DNA of 64,000 bases from JAGTVB01 sp049282355 (GCA_049282355.1 JBAPTW010000444.1:1-64000); one strand, 5' to 3'; shown: positions 27,003-36,115, numbered from the stretch's first letter. The notes: generated by a model not told the origin, from the sequence alone. A program made the numbers and translations.

Positions 27003-28757
27003 GTGCAAGGGTTTACAACACTTCTGTTTGCTGGGTTGCTGCTGGCGAATACTGACAGCGCGCACGCTGCTTCGCCTCCTACCCCAAGTCATCGGGCGCC
27101 GCTATCGACAATGCCTGTCTTCTCCGAAATGGGCGCACAACTGGGCATTGACTTTAAGCATTTTAATGGCATGTCTGGCAAGTTCTACTTCCCAGAGATC
27201 GTCGGCGCAGGTGCCGCATTGTTGGATTGCGACAACGATGGCGATCTGGATCTGTACCTCGTCCAGGGAATCATGCTCGAGGAAGGCCAAGCGCCATTCC
27301 CGCCGGCGGCCGGCCGAGCGCTTAGCGACCGGCTCTACCGTAATGACCTGGTGGTGCAGACCAATGGTACCCCTCGACTGCACTTTACGGACATAACCGA
27401 AGCGAGTGGCATTCAAGAGCACGACTACGGCATGGGTGCAGCGACTGGGGACATGGACAACGACGGCTTTGTCGACCTCTACGTCACCAACTTCGGCCCT
27501 AACCGAGTGTGGCACAACCAAGGCAACTGTACGTTCAAGGATTGGACCACAGGCGCCGGAGTGGGTGATCCTCGCTGGAGCGTCAGCGCGGCGTTTTTCG
27601 ACTATGACCGTGACGGGTGGCTCGATCTCTACGTCGGCAACTATGTCAACTTCACTGTCGCTAAGCATCGGCCTTGCTATGCTCCCACCAGCGCTCAAGA
27701 CTATTGCTCACCGCAAATTTATGAACCGCTTCAAAACCACCTTTATCGTAACCGAGGCGACGGAACCTTCGAGGATGTGTCTGTGCGGACAGGCATTGGC
27801 CGTGAGTCGGGGGGTGCGCTTGGGGTGGTCACGGCGGACCTCAATGGAGACGGTTGGGCGGATATCTATGTTGCCAACGATGGTCGCCCCAATCAGCTGT
27901 GGGTAAATCAGCAAGATGGCACTTTTCAGAACGAAGCGCTGCTGGCGGGCGCGGCGGTCAATATGGACGGTGCCGCCGAAGGCAGTATGGGAGTCGATGC
28001 TGCAGACTTTGACGGCGATGGGGACGAAGACCTGTTCATGACCCACATCAGCGATGAAACCAATACCATCTATATCAATAACGGTCAGGGCTGGTTTCAA
28101 GACCAGTCGGCACAAACGGGCCTAGGAGCACCGAGCCAGGGATATACCGCCTTTGGTACCGCCTGGGTTGACTATGACAACGACGGGTGGCTCGATTTAT
28201 TCGTCGCCAATGGGGAGGTGAAGATCATCCCGGCGCTTGCCCGCACAGGCGATCCATACCCCCTGCATCAACCCAACCAACTGCTGCGCAACCTGGGCAA
28301 CGGGCGCTTTATAGACTTCACTGAACAGGCTGGCGAGGCCTTCAAGCTTTCGGAAGTGAGCCGTGGCGCTGCCTTCGGAGACGTCGACAACGATGGCGAC
28401 ATCGATATCGTGGTCACCAACAATAATGGGCCGAGTCGACTGTTGCTCAATAATGTCGGCAATCGGTCCCATTGGTTGGGTCTGCGCCTGCTCACTGGCG
28501 CCGGCCGAGACGCGGTGGGTGCGCGCGTCGTCGTCTACCGCTCGTCCCAACCGCCGCTCTGGCGGCGGATACGCACCGACGGCAGTTACGCTTCGGCCAA
28601 CGACCCGAGAGCGCACTTTGGACTCGGGAACAACCCGCAGGTGACTTCGATAGAGGTCCGTTGGCCGAGCGGCCGCATTGAGCAATGGCGAGGTCTTCCC
28701 GTGGATCGCTACTCGAACCTACGGGAGGGTGAGGGTCAGTTGCTGAGAAATCAATAA
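27003..28757 (+). CDS. CRTAC1 family protein (FG-GAP repeats plus ASPIC/UnbV), exported
   Basis: This 584-residue secreted protein has a signal peptide (QGFTTLLFAGLLLANTDSA) and at least seven FG-GAP/VCBS calcium-binding repeats of the form DxDxDGxxDLYV, e.g. DCDNDGDLDLYLVQG, DYDRDGWLDLYVGN and DVDNDGDIDIVVTN. Together these should fold into a beta-propeller. The C-terminus is an ASPIC/UnbV domain (GARVVVYRS, LGLGNN-like HFGLGNNPQV, VRWPSGRIEQW). The biochemical role of bacterial CRTAC1 proteins is largely unknown. Start is a GTG; no clear ribosome-binding site is seen and no ATG lies close upstream. A TPR gene follows four bases later. Two more CRTAC1 proteins are encoded at 44.3-49.8 kb. 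Confidence 0.85.
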   Translation: MQGFTTLLFAGLLLANTDSAHAASPPTPSHRAPLSTMPVFSEMGAQLGIDFKHFNGMSGKFYFPEIVGAGAALLDCDNDGDLDLYLVQGIMLEEGQAPFPPAAGRALSDRLYRNDLVVQTNGTPRLHFTDITEASGIQEHDYGMGAATGDMDNDGFVDLYVTNFGPNRVWHNQGNCTFKDWTTGAGVGDPRWSVSAAFFDYDRDGWLDLYVGNYVNFTVAKHRPCYAPTSAQDYCSPQIYEPLQNHLYRNRGDGTFEDVSVRTGIGRESGGALGVVTADLNGDGWADIYVANDGRPNQLWVNQQDGTFQNEALLAGAAVNMDGAAEGSMGVDAADFDGDGDEDLFMTHISDETNTIYINNGQGWFQDQSAQTGLGAPSQGYTAFGTAWVDYDNDGWLDLFVANGEVKIIPALARTGDPYPLHQPNQLLRNLGNGRFIDFTEQAGEAFKLSEVSRGAAFGDVDNDGDIDIVVTNNNGPSRLLLNNVGNRSHWLGLRLLTGAGRDAVGARVVVYRSSQPPLWRRIRTDGSYASANDPRAHFGLGNNPQVTSIEVRWPSGRIEQWRGLPVDRYSNLREGEGQLLRNQ

Positions 28758-28761
28758 GCAG

Positions 28762-30492
28762 ATGGGCACTGGCTCTCTTGGAGGATCGTCCTACGCTTGG
28801 CTTTCTCTGCTTGCCGTACCGAGGCTGAGGCTGTGGTGCACTTTGCTTTGCCTCGGCCTGGCGGGCATGGCTGGAGCTCAACCGATTGACCGAGAACGCC
28901 TGCTCCAAGTACCTCCGCCTGACCTCAGTCAAGTGGAGGAAAGAGTGCGCAGTGAATTGAAGGCGGCCGCAACGGAGTTCTCCAAGATGGCGGCTATTGC
29001 TGACATCTCGGACCGGGAGCTGGGGTCGGCTTACGGCGAACTCGGCGGAGTCTACCACGCCCATCACATAGATGACGCAGCCGCCGCTTGTTATCGCAAC
29101 GCCGAACAGTTGGCACCGCAGGAATTTCGCTGGCCGTACCTGCTCGGCTATCTCTACCAGGGACAAGGTCGGCTGGAAAAGGCCGCCGCAGCCTATCGGC
29201 GCGCTCAAGCCGTGCACCCAGACTACCAGCCACTGCACTTGCGTCTAGCCGATGCGTATATCTCTCTTAACCAACCCGAGCGGGCGCGGCCACTGTTGCA
29301 GCCTGCCTTGGAAACGAAGGAAACCCACGGTGCTGCTGCCTATCGGCTCGGCAAGGTCGCCCTGCTGGAGGGCGACTATGAGGAGGCTGTCCAGTGGCTT
29401 CAGCAAGCCTTGGTCGCCGCGCCGCAAGCTGACCGGGCCCATTATCAGCTCGCCATGGCTTACCGCGGGCTCGGCAACATCGCCGCGGCGCGCGCTCACG
29501 TCACGCAGCGTGGCGACATCGAGCCGCCGTATCCCGATCCGGTCGTGCAGACGCTCGAGCAACTCATCGCCGGTGCCCGCGCTCATTTATACCGCGCCAT
29601 GCAGGCGGTGTGGGCCAAGCGATTCGGCCTGGCAGCGCAAGAATTTCGTCAGGTGATTACCCTCGAGCCGGAAAATGTGTCCGCCCGAGTGGGCCTGGCG
29701 CGGGCGCTGTATCTCATAGGCAAGCCCAATGAGGCCCAGACAGCACTCGAAGCAGCATTGGCTCAAGCACCCGAAGATGCACAGGCTCATTATTTTTTGG
29801 GGCGCCTACTCCAAGAAACCGACTCGGATGCAGCGGCCAAAGTCCATTATGAGGCGGCATTGGCCGCTGATCCGCAGCATGGCGGCGCACACTTCTTCCT
29901 GGCCAATGCTTTGATGCGTACCGATCAATTCGAGCTTGCGGCAATGCACTATGGGAAGGCTGTCGAGCTGCTGCCAGAAGATCTACCCGCGCGTCAGCTC
30001 GAGGCAGTCGCACTCATCGCCACCACAGCACAACATCCCAGGGCCCGCGAGCGCCTGGAGACAGCGACCGCCTTGTACCCGAATGACGCGGTGCTCAAAC
30101 AGGCCCTGGCACGGTTACTGGCCGCGAGCCCGAACGCTGCCCTACGCGATGGCAAGCGGGCCTTAGCCCTCGCCAGAAGCTTACTCGAGCAGGTCAATAG
30201 CATTGAGCACGCGGAGACGGTCGCCATGGCCTATGCGGAGCTCGGGCGCTATCGAGAAGCCGCCGCCTTCCAGCAAGCGGCCGTCGACGCGGCAGTCCAA
30301 TGGGGAGGCATGGACCTCCTGCCGAGACTGCAGGAAAATCTGCGGCACTACCAGGAAGACAAACCCTGTCGGAATCCTTGGCCTCCCGACGATCCGGTGT
30401 TTTATCCTCGCCCAATGCGGGCTCTGGAGGCGGAGGGCATCATTGCCACGACGGTAAGCCAACCCCCTCCAGCGCCCTCGCCAGTCAGATAG
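28762..30492 (+). CDS. Exported TPR-repeat protein, partner of the CRTAC1 gene
   Basis: This 576-residue protein has a hydrophobic export signal (LRLWCTLLCLGLAGMAGAQ) and then many tetratricopeptide repeats, such as AAAYRRAQAVHPDYQPLHLR, LAQAPEDAQAHYFLGRLLQE and YEAALAADPQHGGAHFFLAN. TPRs form a superhelix that binds other proteins. The four-base gap to the CRTAC1 gene shows they are one transcript, and a TPR-CRTAC1 pairing recurs as a single polypeptide at 46397-49777. It should act in the periplasm or at the cell surface. No enzymatic motif is seen. Confidence 0.85.
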   Translation: MGTGSLGGSSYAWLSLLAVPRLRLWCTLLCLGLAGMAGAQPIDRERLLQVPPPDLSQVEERVRSELKAAATEFSKMAAIADISDRELGSAYGELGGVYHAHHIDDAAAACYRNAEQLAPQEFRWPYLLGYLYQGQGRLEKAAAAYRRAQAVHPDYQPLHLRLADAYISLNQPERARPLLQPALETKETHGAAAYRLGKVALLEGDYEEAVQWLQQALVAAPQADRAHYQLAMAYRGLGNIAAARAHVTQRGDIEPPYPDPVVQTLEQLIAGARAHLYRAMQAVWAKRFGLAAQEFRQVITLEPENVSARVGLARALYLIGKPNEAQTALEAALAQAPEDAQAHYFLGRLLQETDSDAAAKVHYEAALAADPQHGGAHFFLANALMRTDQFELAAMHYGKAVELLPEDLPARQLEAVALIATTAQHPRARERLETATALYPNDAVLKQALARLLAASPNAALRDGKRALALARSLLEQVNSIEHAETVAMAYAELGRYREAAAFQQAAVDAAVQWGGMDLLPRLQENLRHYQEDKPCRNPWPPDDPVFYPRPMRALEAEGIIATTVSQPPPAPSPVR

Positions 30493-30534
30493 GGATGGAA
30501 CATTTAGTCCTTCATCCTGCCATTCAAGCCTGTA

Positions 30535-30942
30535 TCATTGCGCGGCAGGGGCTTCTGGGGTTTGCGCTTCCTCTACATCCTCTGTCGTTTCGGGTTCGAC
30601 AGGCGTTTCAGCAGGCGCTGCTTGCTCTGGCGCCTTCGCTTCGGCGGGAGCAGAAGGGATGACAATTGGCACCACGACTATTGGCGCCGAGGCCAAGGGA
30701 ACCCCCCAGCCGGGATACCCCCAGCCTCCCCAGCCCGGTCCCCCCAAGGGGTAACGCCAGTAAGGACCGCTAGCCCATCTTGGATAGTAACGATACCCCC
30801 AAGGGTTGCCCCCCCATCCGCCCCAGCCATAGCCTCCCCAGGGGCCGCCTCCTCCCCAAAAGGCTTTGCTGGCCTGCAGCGGCAAAACGGCGGCCGCCAC
30901 GACAATCAACACTCCGAGCGTTCTTGTCAAACTTCTCATCAT
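30535..30942 (-). CDS. Gly/Trp/Tyr-rich exported protein, sulfur globule protein-like
   Basis: This protein of about 135 residues has a signal peptide (MMRSLTRTLGVLIVVAAAVL) and a mature part starting FWGGGGPWGGYGWGGWGG, rich in Gly, Trp, Tyr and Pro. It ends in a Pro/Ala/Glu-rich acidic tail. AAGGAG seven bases before the ATG at 30942 fixes the start; the longer open frame is not used. The N-terminal pattern (export signal, then W-G-G-G-G) is like sulfur globule proteins of purple sulfur bacteria, which coat periplasmic sulfur droplets. That role is inferred from composition, not from conserved residues. Confidence 0.65.
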   Translation of the reverse strand: MMRSLTRTLGVLIVVAAAVLPLQASKAFWGGGGPWGGYGWGGWGGNPWGYRYYPRWASGPYWRYPLGGPGWGGWGYPGWGVPLASAPIVVVPIVIPSAPAEAKAPEQAAPAETPVEPETTEDVEEAQTPEAPAAQ

Positions 30943-31120
30943 CGTTTTTCTCCTTAGCACGCTTTGGCGAGTCGAAGGGTAGAAGACCGCAAGAATGAGT
31001 GCAACCGCAACAAAGCCATAATGGCTCCCACAAAAAACGCTCACAATGATACAGATCAAAGTACCCCGTGCTTTTTTTCCCGGTGCAGGGCCGTCAACCA
31101 GCGGTGGCTAAAGACGGTTG

Positions 31121-31762
31121 TCACCAGGGAAAAAAGGAATTCATGAAAGACATGGGGCGCACGAAATGATAGGTGCCGACTGCCATATCACGGCTCATCG
31201 TACCAGTATTCACGGTCATGGCCTGCACCGATTGATTCATCGCTAGCACCGATTGATTGAGGGTGCCGATGGACTGGTTCATCTCGGACATGTTGACCAG
31301 CATCGGCTCAAGGGTATTCATTTTGCGCGACATCTCGCCCATATCCGTTTGCATCACCGCAATGTGCCCGCTCATGCGGGTCACGGTGGCATCCATCGTG
31401 CTGATCTTGTCCGCCATCTCATGGACACGGGTGGTCATCGACTCGACACTTTCAGACAGGTGCTGGACGCTTCTCGCCATCATGTTCATATGTGGCTCCA
31501 TCGTCGGATCGATAGCAGCCGCCATGATGTGCATATCCCGGGTCAAGCTGTAGATCAAAAAGAACCCATAGGCCGCAAGGATGATAAATGCGAACAAAGA
31601 AGGGTACACAACCAATTCCCAACGTCGGGCACTCGCCTCGAAGCTCTTGGCAAAACGCTCTAAAGAAGCGTCGCCAGCCAGTGGAACGCTAGCAGCCCCT
31701 GCCGACGGTTGTTCTGGTGGCAACGACGGGTGCGTTCCCGTCTCGGGATCTTTGGTCGGCAT
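31121..31762 (-). CDS. Membrane-anchored Met-rich coiled-coil protein, function unknown
   Basis: The 213-residue product has a soluble N-terminus of about 50 residues and one membrane helix (VVYPSLFAFIILAAYGFFLIY, about 53-73). A long helical domain follows with regular heptad-like spacing of Met and hydrophobic residues, for example MSGHIAVMQTDMGEMSRKMN and repeated MNQS. The long domain probably lies in the periplasm and forms a parallel coiled coil. The tail is hydrophobic (VRPMSFMNSFFPW). I do not recognise the family. GAGGGA six bases before the ATG supports the start. Its neighbours are Gly-rich exported proteins, so an envelope function is likely. Confidence 0.7.
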   Translation of the reverse strand: MPTKDPETGTHPSLPPEQPSAGAASVPLAGDASLERFAKSFEASARRWELVVYPSLFAFIILAAYGFFLIYSLTRDMHIMAAAIDPTMEPHMNMMARSVQHLSESVESMTTRVHEMADKISTMDATVTRMSGHIAVMQTDMGEMSRKMNTLEPMLVNMSEMNQSIGTLNQSVLAMNQSVQAMTVNTGTMSRDMAVGTYHFVRPMSFMNSFFPW

Positions 31763-31943
31763 CTAATGTCCCTCGAGACTGTTGACCTGCTTATCGAGAA
31801 GTGGGTTTGACCTCAGCCGCCAACGCAATATTGCTTGCCGGCTGAATATTATGATTCGATTATACCCCCATCCACCCTAGTTATTGATGTTTTTGTCACA
31901 CACCGCCCTTCGCTGACAAAGAACGCACGGGCATCACCAATTC

Positions 31944-31972
31944 TTCTTGACAATATCGTAAAGTACTTATAT
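31944..31972 (+). promoter_or_regulatory. Sigma-70-type promoter of the sulfur globule-like gene
   Basis: A perfect -35 TTGACA (31944-31949) is followed by a 17-base spacer and TATTCT (31967-31972). Transcription would begin near 31979, giving a leader of about 65 bases with GAAGGGAGAT before the ATG at 32044. Confidence 0.6.
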
Positions 31973-32043
31973 TCTTTTAATACGAGTTGTGGCACATCCA
32001 GGCTCGTGAAGAATATTGAATAATTAACGAAGGGAGATAGGTC

Positions 32044-32352
32044 ATGAATAAGCTTTCTAAAGTCCTCGCTGCTGCTGCGGTCGCCGGTGCCGTGGTACTG
32101 CCGCTACAGTCTGCCAATGCCTGGGGCGGTGGCGGCCCGTGGGGTGGTAACATGTTCGGCATGGACTTCGGCCAAAGCACGGGCTACGGCTATCCGTACT
32201 ACGGCGGTGGCGGTTGGGGCGGACCCTATGGCGGTGGTTATCCTGGCTACGGCTATGGCGGCTATCCGGGCTATGGGGGCTACGGCGGCGGCTACGGCTA
32301 TGGTGGGGGGGCTCCAGTAGTTGTGGTACCGCAACCAACACACCCCAAGTAA
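32044..32352 (+). CDS. Gly/Tyr-rich sulfur globule protein-like precursor
   Basis: This 102-residue precursor opens MNKLSKVLAAAAVAGAVVL with a cleavage site near SANA|WGGG. The mature part is about 75 residues of Gly, Tyr, Pro and Trp with repeats like GYGGYPGYGGYGGGYGYGGG. Signal peptide and composition are strikingly like SgpA/SgpB of Allochromatium vinosum (recalled, not aligned). Those proteins form the shell of periplasmic sulfur globules. A strong promoter and GAAGGGAG ribosome-binding site suggest high expression. Other Gly-rich surface proteins could look the same, so the identity is probable rather than proven. Confidence 0.7.
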   Translation: MNKLSKVLAAAAVAGAVVLPLQSANAWGGGGPWGGNMFGMDFGQSTGYGYPYYGGGGWGGPYGGGYPGYGYGGYPGYGGYGGGYGYGGGAPVVVVPQPTHPK

Positions 32353-32362
32353 CCTTCTCCGA

Positions 32363-32388
32363 GACGGTGTACAGGGAGGTACGCCGTC
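32363..32388. terminator. Hairpin between convergent genes
   Basis: GACGGTGTAC (32363-32372) pairs with GTACGCCGTC (32379-32388), ten pairs with one G-T, around a 6-base loop. It lies between the sulfur globule-like gene and the convergent SGNH hydrolase gene. No T-run follows on the plus side, so termination is plausible but not certain. Just after it lies TTAAAACAGCTTCTCAG, a relic of the structured repeat end. Confidence 0.45.
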
Positions 32389-32406
32389 CATCATTAAAAC
32401 AGCTTC

Positions 32407-33609
32407 TCAGTGCTCATGCCCACACAGCGCTTCAGCGATAGTGGTGGCCGCGAGCCGGTGACCGGCCGGATTCCAGTGGCCAATGCCGGGCTGAGAATTT
32501 TCGAAACCGTGCAACCACATGCCGGAAAAGGTGGCAAAAAGCTGCATTGCAGGCGCAAGGTTGATCACCGCAAACCCGGCGCGTTCACCCAGCTCGTGGA
32601 TCCGTCGATCCGGATAAAACAAATCCGCCACGCCGAGGCGATGCTGAAATTGTTCGCGAAATAACGGATTAGGGTGAACCTGGGCACCCGTCGTCAGCGT
32701 TACGACCAAAAATTTTGCTCCCTGGGCGCTCACCTCCTCATGCATTTTTTGGATGAGCCCTTCCGTTACCCGCCAAGCCGAGCGCCACCGCCAGTCCTGC
32801 GGCTCTTGATAGATGCGGGTGTCCACTCCTGGTTCTTTGGCGCTGTTTTTATTAACCTCCCGGCTCGCCTGCCACTGCCCATACCAGAGCCCTAGCAAAT
32901 CGGTGGCACGATCAATCGCCTGCAGCAACCGGGAATGATCCAATAAGGCGAATCCGAGGCGACCGTACCAAGCCGTCCGAAACCGATAGCTGGGTGATTG
33001 TCGAAAAGAGGCATCGAGCACCAGCTCATCGCCTCGATAAACGAAGTATGGGCGCAGCGGATCGTGGTCGAGCGCTCTCGAGTTTTCCGTAATATCGTTG
33101 CCGTGAAAAAAGGCGAGGAGAACCAGGTCAGGCTGGTAGAACCGGGCGCGGTGGCGCAGGGTGAGCAGCTCTTGGGCAGTGCTGTAGCCACTCACCCCAA
33201 AGTTTAAGACTTGTACCTTGCGCCCCTGGAATGGGTTGCAAGCGTTGAGCTCGTCCTGCAGGATGAACCAAAAGGTCTGTTCGATGGGCACCTGCACCGC
33301 CTCAACAAAGGAGTCGCCAAGGACAGCGATACGGAAAATTCCAGGCGCCTTTTGCAGCGGCCACAGGCGGTCACGCATGCCGGCCTCATTAATGCGCACC
33401 AGGGCTTTTCCTTCCAAGCGCTGCCAGCCCTCAGCACCCGCCGCTGGTCCCCAACCGCGCTGCGGGTCCGGCCGCTTGTAAAGAGACCAGTAATAAGAGA
33501 AGCCAACTGCCCGCAGACCAACTTCCCCCAGACCGACTCCTACCCCTAAAGCTATCAGCATCCAGAGTAAATAACTCAGCCACCTCGCACGAGAGCGACC
33601 ATCAGACAT
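32407..33609 (-). CDS. Membrane-anchored SGNH/GDSL-like hydrolase
   Basis: This 400-residue protein has one N-terminal membrane helix (LSYLLWMLIALGVGVGLGEV) and an SGNH hydrolase fold outside. Block I is IAVLGDSFVEAVQVP with the nucleophile Ser, LNFGVSGYSTAQE supplies the Gly, AFFHGNDITEN the Asn, and GHWNPAGHRLAATTIA the catalytic His. The family contains esterases, lipases and polysaccharide O-acetyl transferases or deacetylases; the AlgX/AlgJ-like layout hints at envelope polysaccharide, but the substrate cannot be named. The last codons overlap a repeat relic. No clear ribosome-binding site is seen at the ATG. Confidence 0.78.
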   Translation of the reverse strand: MSDGRSRARWLSYLLWMLIALGVGVGLGEVGLRAVGFSYYWSLYKRPDPQRGWGPAAGAEGWQRLEGKALVRINEAGMRDRLWPLQKAPGIFRIAVLGDSFVEAVQVPIEQTFWFILQDELNACNPFQGRKVQVLNFGVSGYSTAQELLTLRHRARFYQPDLVLLAFFHGNDITENSRALDHDPLRPYFVYRGDELVLDASFRQSPSYRFRTAWYGRLGFALLDHSRLLQAIDRATDLLGLWYGQWQASREVNKNSAKEPGVDTRIYQEPQDWRWRSAWRVTEGLIQKMHEEVSAQGAKFLVVTLTTGAQVHPNPLFREQFQHRLGVADLFYPDRRIHELGERAGFAVINLAPAMQLFATFSGMWLHGFENSQPGIGHWNPAGHRLAATTIAEALCGHEH

Positions 33610-33729
33610 AAGTGTGCGACTGTGGGGAAGCCTCCCGCTGCTTTACAAGCGCAGCAGTGGGAAGCCGCTCCTTCCTGCCCCGCAGTGGCGATTACTATGA
33701 CGCTGATGCCTGTAAGTCACGGTGATAAA

Positions 33730-34623
33730 TCACTTCGTCGTCGGTTGCATGCCGCTCTGTGGTCCTGCAGGGCGCTGCGGCGCTCCACTTCCTGATGCTT
33801 CGCCACCCTGTGCTTGACCGCCACCGCTCTGCGCCCCACTTTTAGGCGCTGTAGGACTGCCTCCAGGCACTCCCTGCATCCCGGGCATCATGCCGCGCAT
33901 CATCGGGAAGGGGGCCCCCGGCATTGGCGATCGGCCCTGCAACCATTGCTTCTGCTCACCCGTCAGTACGTCGTCGACTTGCTGGCGCGTCTCGATGGTG
34001 CTGACAATCCACTGCCGCTGCAGTTCAAAGAGGCGACCATAGGCTTCACCGACAGCGTTCGCATCCACCGACTCTGCCGCCCAAAGCTGTGCCAGCTTGT
34101 CCGATTCCTCCATCATGGCACCTTTCAGATCCCAATGCTTCTTGCGCAAGTCTTGAGCAATGCTTCGCAGCTTGCTGCGTTGCTCTTCGGTGAGATCAGG
34201 AAGCTGCCAGGCTTGCATGACGCTGGCCATTCCATATTTGTCGCCACCACCCATACCCATCATTGGGCCCGAAGGACCCCCTTGACCAGGCATCATTGCG
34301 GGCCCCATCATGGCGCGAGGGTCTGGAGGACCATAGCCAAAAGCGGGCCCGCCTCCTCCCGGTCCGCCACCCTCAGGACCGCCCCATGGCCCTCCTCCTG
34401 CGTAGGGTGGAGCTCCTTGTGGCCCCATCGGCCCCGGCGGACCGCCGTAAGGCCCCATCGGGCCAGCAAACTCAACCTGCGCGAAGGATATTCCTTGCTC
34501 CGCCGGTGCCGATGTCCCTGCTGTCTGCTCCCCGGCTTGCGCACCAGTGGCCGCGCCGAGGGCAGGTGCTACCATGAACACGGCAAGGTGAGTCATGAAT
34601 TTCGCTGTCCTTTTCCTACTCAT
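33730..34623 (-). CDS. Exported Spy/CpxP-like protein with Gly/Pro/Met-rich arms
   Basis: This protein of about 297 residues starts at the ATG at 34623, nine bases after GGAGG, with a signal peptide (MTHLAVFMVAPALGAATGAQA). A Gly/Pro/Met-rich arm follows, then a helical domain with two LTxxQ-type motifs (LTEEQRSKLRSIAQDL and LTGEQKQWLQ) as in Spy, CpxP and related periplasmic chaperones or metal-responsive proteins. The C-terminal arm is again low complexity. The Met-rich arms could bind copper or silver, which is inference. The gene lies behind the antiporter and RND genes in the same direction, 167 bases from the antiporter stop. Confidence 0.68.
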   Translation of the reverse strand: MSRKRTAKFMTHLAVFMVAPALGAATGAQAGEQTAGTSAPAEQGISFAQVEFAGPMGPYGGPPGPMGPQGAPPYAGGGPWGGPEGGGPGGGGPAFGYGPPDPRAMMGPAMMPGQGGPSGPMMGMGGGDKYGMASVMQAWQLPDLTEEQRSKLRSIAQDLRKKHWDLKGAMMEESDKLAQLWAAESVDANAVGEAYGRLFELQRQWIVSTIETRQQVDDVLTGEQKQWLQGRSPMPGAPFPMMRGMMPGMQGVPGGSPTAPKSGAQSGGGQAQGGEASGSGAPQRPAGPQSGMQPTTK

Positions 34624-34789
34624 TCTTTCGTTCCTCCACTTTCGAATAAGCTGACTAAAGTCCCGCAAACGACGGAAGCAATGCACTCTTCCCTTCACTT
34701 TGATGCCTCATCGTCTCCCATCTGCGGCGTACAGCCTACCGTCTACCGCGGCTCCTGACAACCGCGCCCCAGCATTAACCCTGAGAGCT

Positions 34790-36061
34790 TTAGGTTTCGG
34801 CTTGCTGCCTTGTGGAAACGTCGTCTTGCCTCGGGGTGGGCGCAGTAACAGAATTTGTACTCAAACGTTGCCCGTAGTGCCCATAGAACCCCTTGAGGGC
34901 AAAGGGGGCCAGCAGAGTGGTGCAAGCAATGACTAGTACCAGACCGGCATAGCTATCATTGGCAAGAATTCCGGACATGCGCCCAAGCTCGGCGAAGATG
35001 ATGCCGACCTCACCGCGAGGCACCATGGCAATGCCGATGGCGCTACGCACCGGCCACGCTTCTTGCACCAGCAGCCCGGCAGCAACCTTGCCGATGACCG
35101 CAACGAGAAGCAACGACAGCGAAAAGGCCCAGATAAAAGCGGATCCCCAGTCAATTGATCGCAGGTCCAGCGACACCCCAACCATGACAAAAAAGATCGG
35201 CGTAAACAAGCGCACGATGGGCCGCATTTCGCTGCTCAGGCGATCGCTAAACCAAGCGGAGGTCCTGATCGCAATCCCGAAGGGGAGAAAAAATCTCCGG
35301 GAAAGCGCAAGCCCTGCGGCAAAACCACCGAGCAGTTCCGGGGCCCCCACGACATGGGCCAACCAAGCAAAAAACAGCACTAAGGAGACCACCGTGGTAG
35401 GAATCATCCCCGGGATCTCGCTCTTCGCATCAAAGTGCGAAATGACTTGCGACATCAGCTTTGCGGCCATGGGCGCGAACAAAAAGAATGCTCCCACGAA
35501 CAGCATGACTTTGCCTGTGCTCACCAAGCTCACACCGACACCGGTCGAGAATTCGTACAGAAGAGCGAGCAACACCACCCCAAGGACATCATCGATGACG
35601 GCCGCTCCCAGCACGATCTGACCTTCGAGGCTCTGTTCCCGACGCAGATCGCAAAGCACCCGGACGGTGATACCGATGCTGGTGGCGGTGAGGGTGCCGC
35701 CGACGAAGAGAGACACCACCAGCGGTAGCTGGAATAGCCCACGGCAGAGGCCGGCACCGAGGACAAAGGGCAGGATAAAACCAGCAACCGCTACCAGCAG
35801 CGCCTTTGGTCCGGCTCGCATCAAACGCCCCACGTCGGTCTCCATCCCGACCTCGAAGAGCAGCAGGATGACGCCGATCTCGGCAAGCAGCTTGAGCACC
35901 TCGGTGGGCTGCAGCCAGCCGAGGAGGCTTGGACCAAGCACCACGCCCGCCAGCAGCTCGCCAATCACCGAAGGCATCTTGAAACGTACCGCCAGCTCCG
36001 CCAGGATCCGGGCCAGCAGCAAGATGACCATCAGCTGCAGGAAGAAGGTGTGTACCTCCAT
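34790..36061 (-). CDS. CPA2-family cation/proton antiporter (Kef-type membrane domain)
   Basis: The 423-residue protein has 12 or so hydrophobic helices and typical CPA2 features: SVIGELLAGVVLGPSLLGW, the double-acidic ion site region GAAVIDDVLGVVLLAL, and VPRGEVGIIFAELGR. There is no C-terminal TrkA-N nucleotide-binding domain, so it is shorter than KefB/KefC. It should exchange Na+ or K+ for protons at the inner membrane. The ATG at 36061 is preferred over the TTG at 36082. It follows the RND pump gene by 54 bases in the same direction, which suggests one operon. Confidence 0.88.
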   Translation of the reverse strand: MEVHTFFLQLMVILLLARILAELAVRFKMPSVIGELLAGVVLGPSLLGWLQPTEVLKLLAEIGVILLLFEVGMETDVGRLMRAGPKALLVAVAGFILPFVLGAGLCRGLFQLPLVVSLFVGGTLTATSIGITVRVLCDLRREQSLEGQIVLGAAVIDDVLGVVLLALLYEFSTGVGVSLVSTGKVMLFVGAFFLFAPMAAKLMSQVISHFDAKSEIPGMIPTTVVSLVLFFAWLAHVVGAPELLGGFAAGLALSRRFFLPFGIAIRTSAWFSDRLSSEMRPIVRLFTPIFFVMVGVSLDLRSIDWGSAFIWAFSLSLLLVAVIGKVAAGLLVQEAWPVRSAIGIAMVPRGEVGIIFAELGRMSGILANDSYAGLVLVIACTTLLAPFALKGFYGHYGQRLSTNSVTAPTPRQDDVSTRQQAET

Positions 36062-36115
36062 CGCCGCTAGGGGATACCCCAAGCACCCCGAACAGGTCTT
36101 GTCATGCTACTGCGA

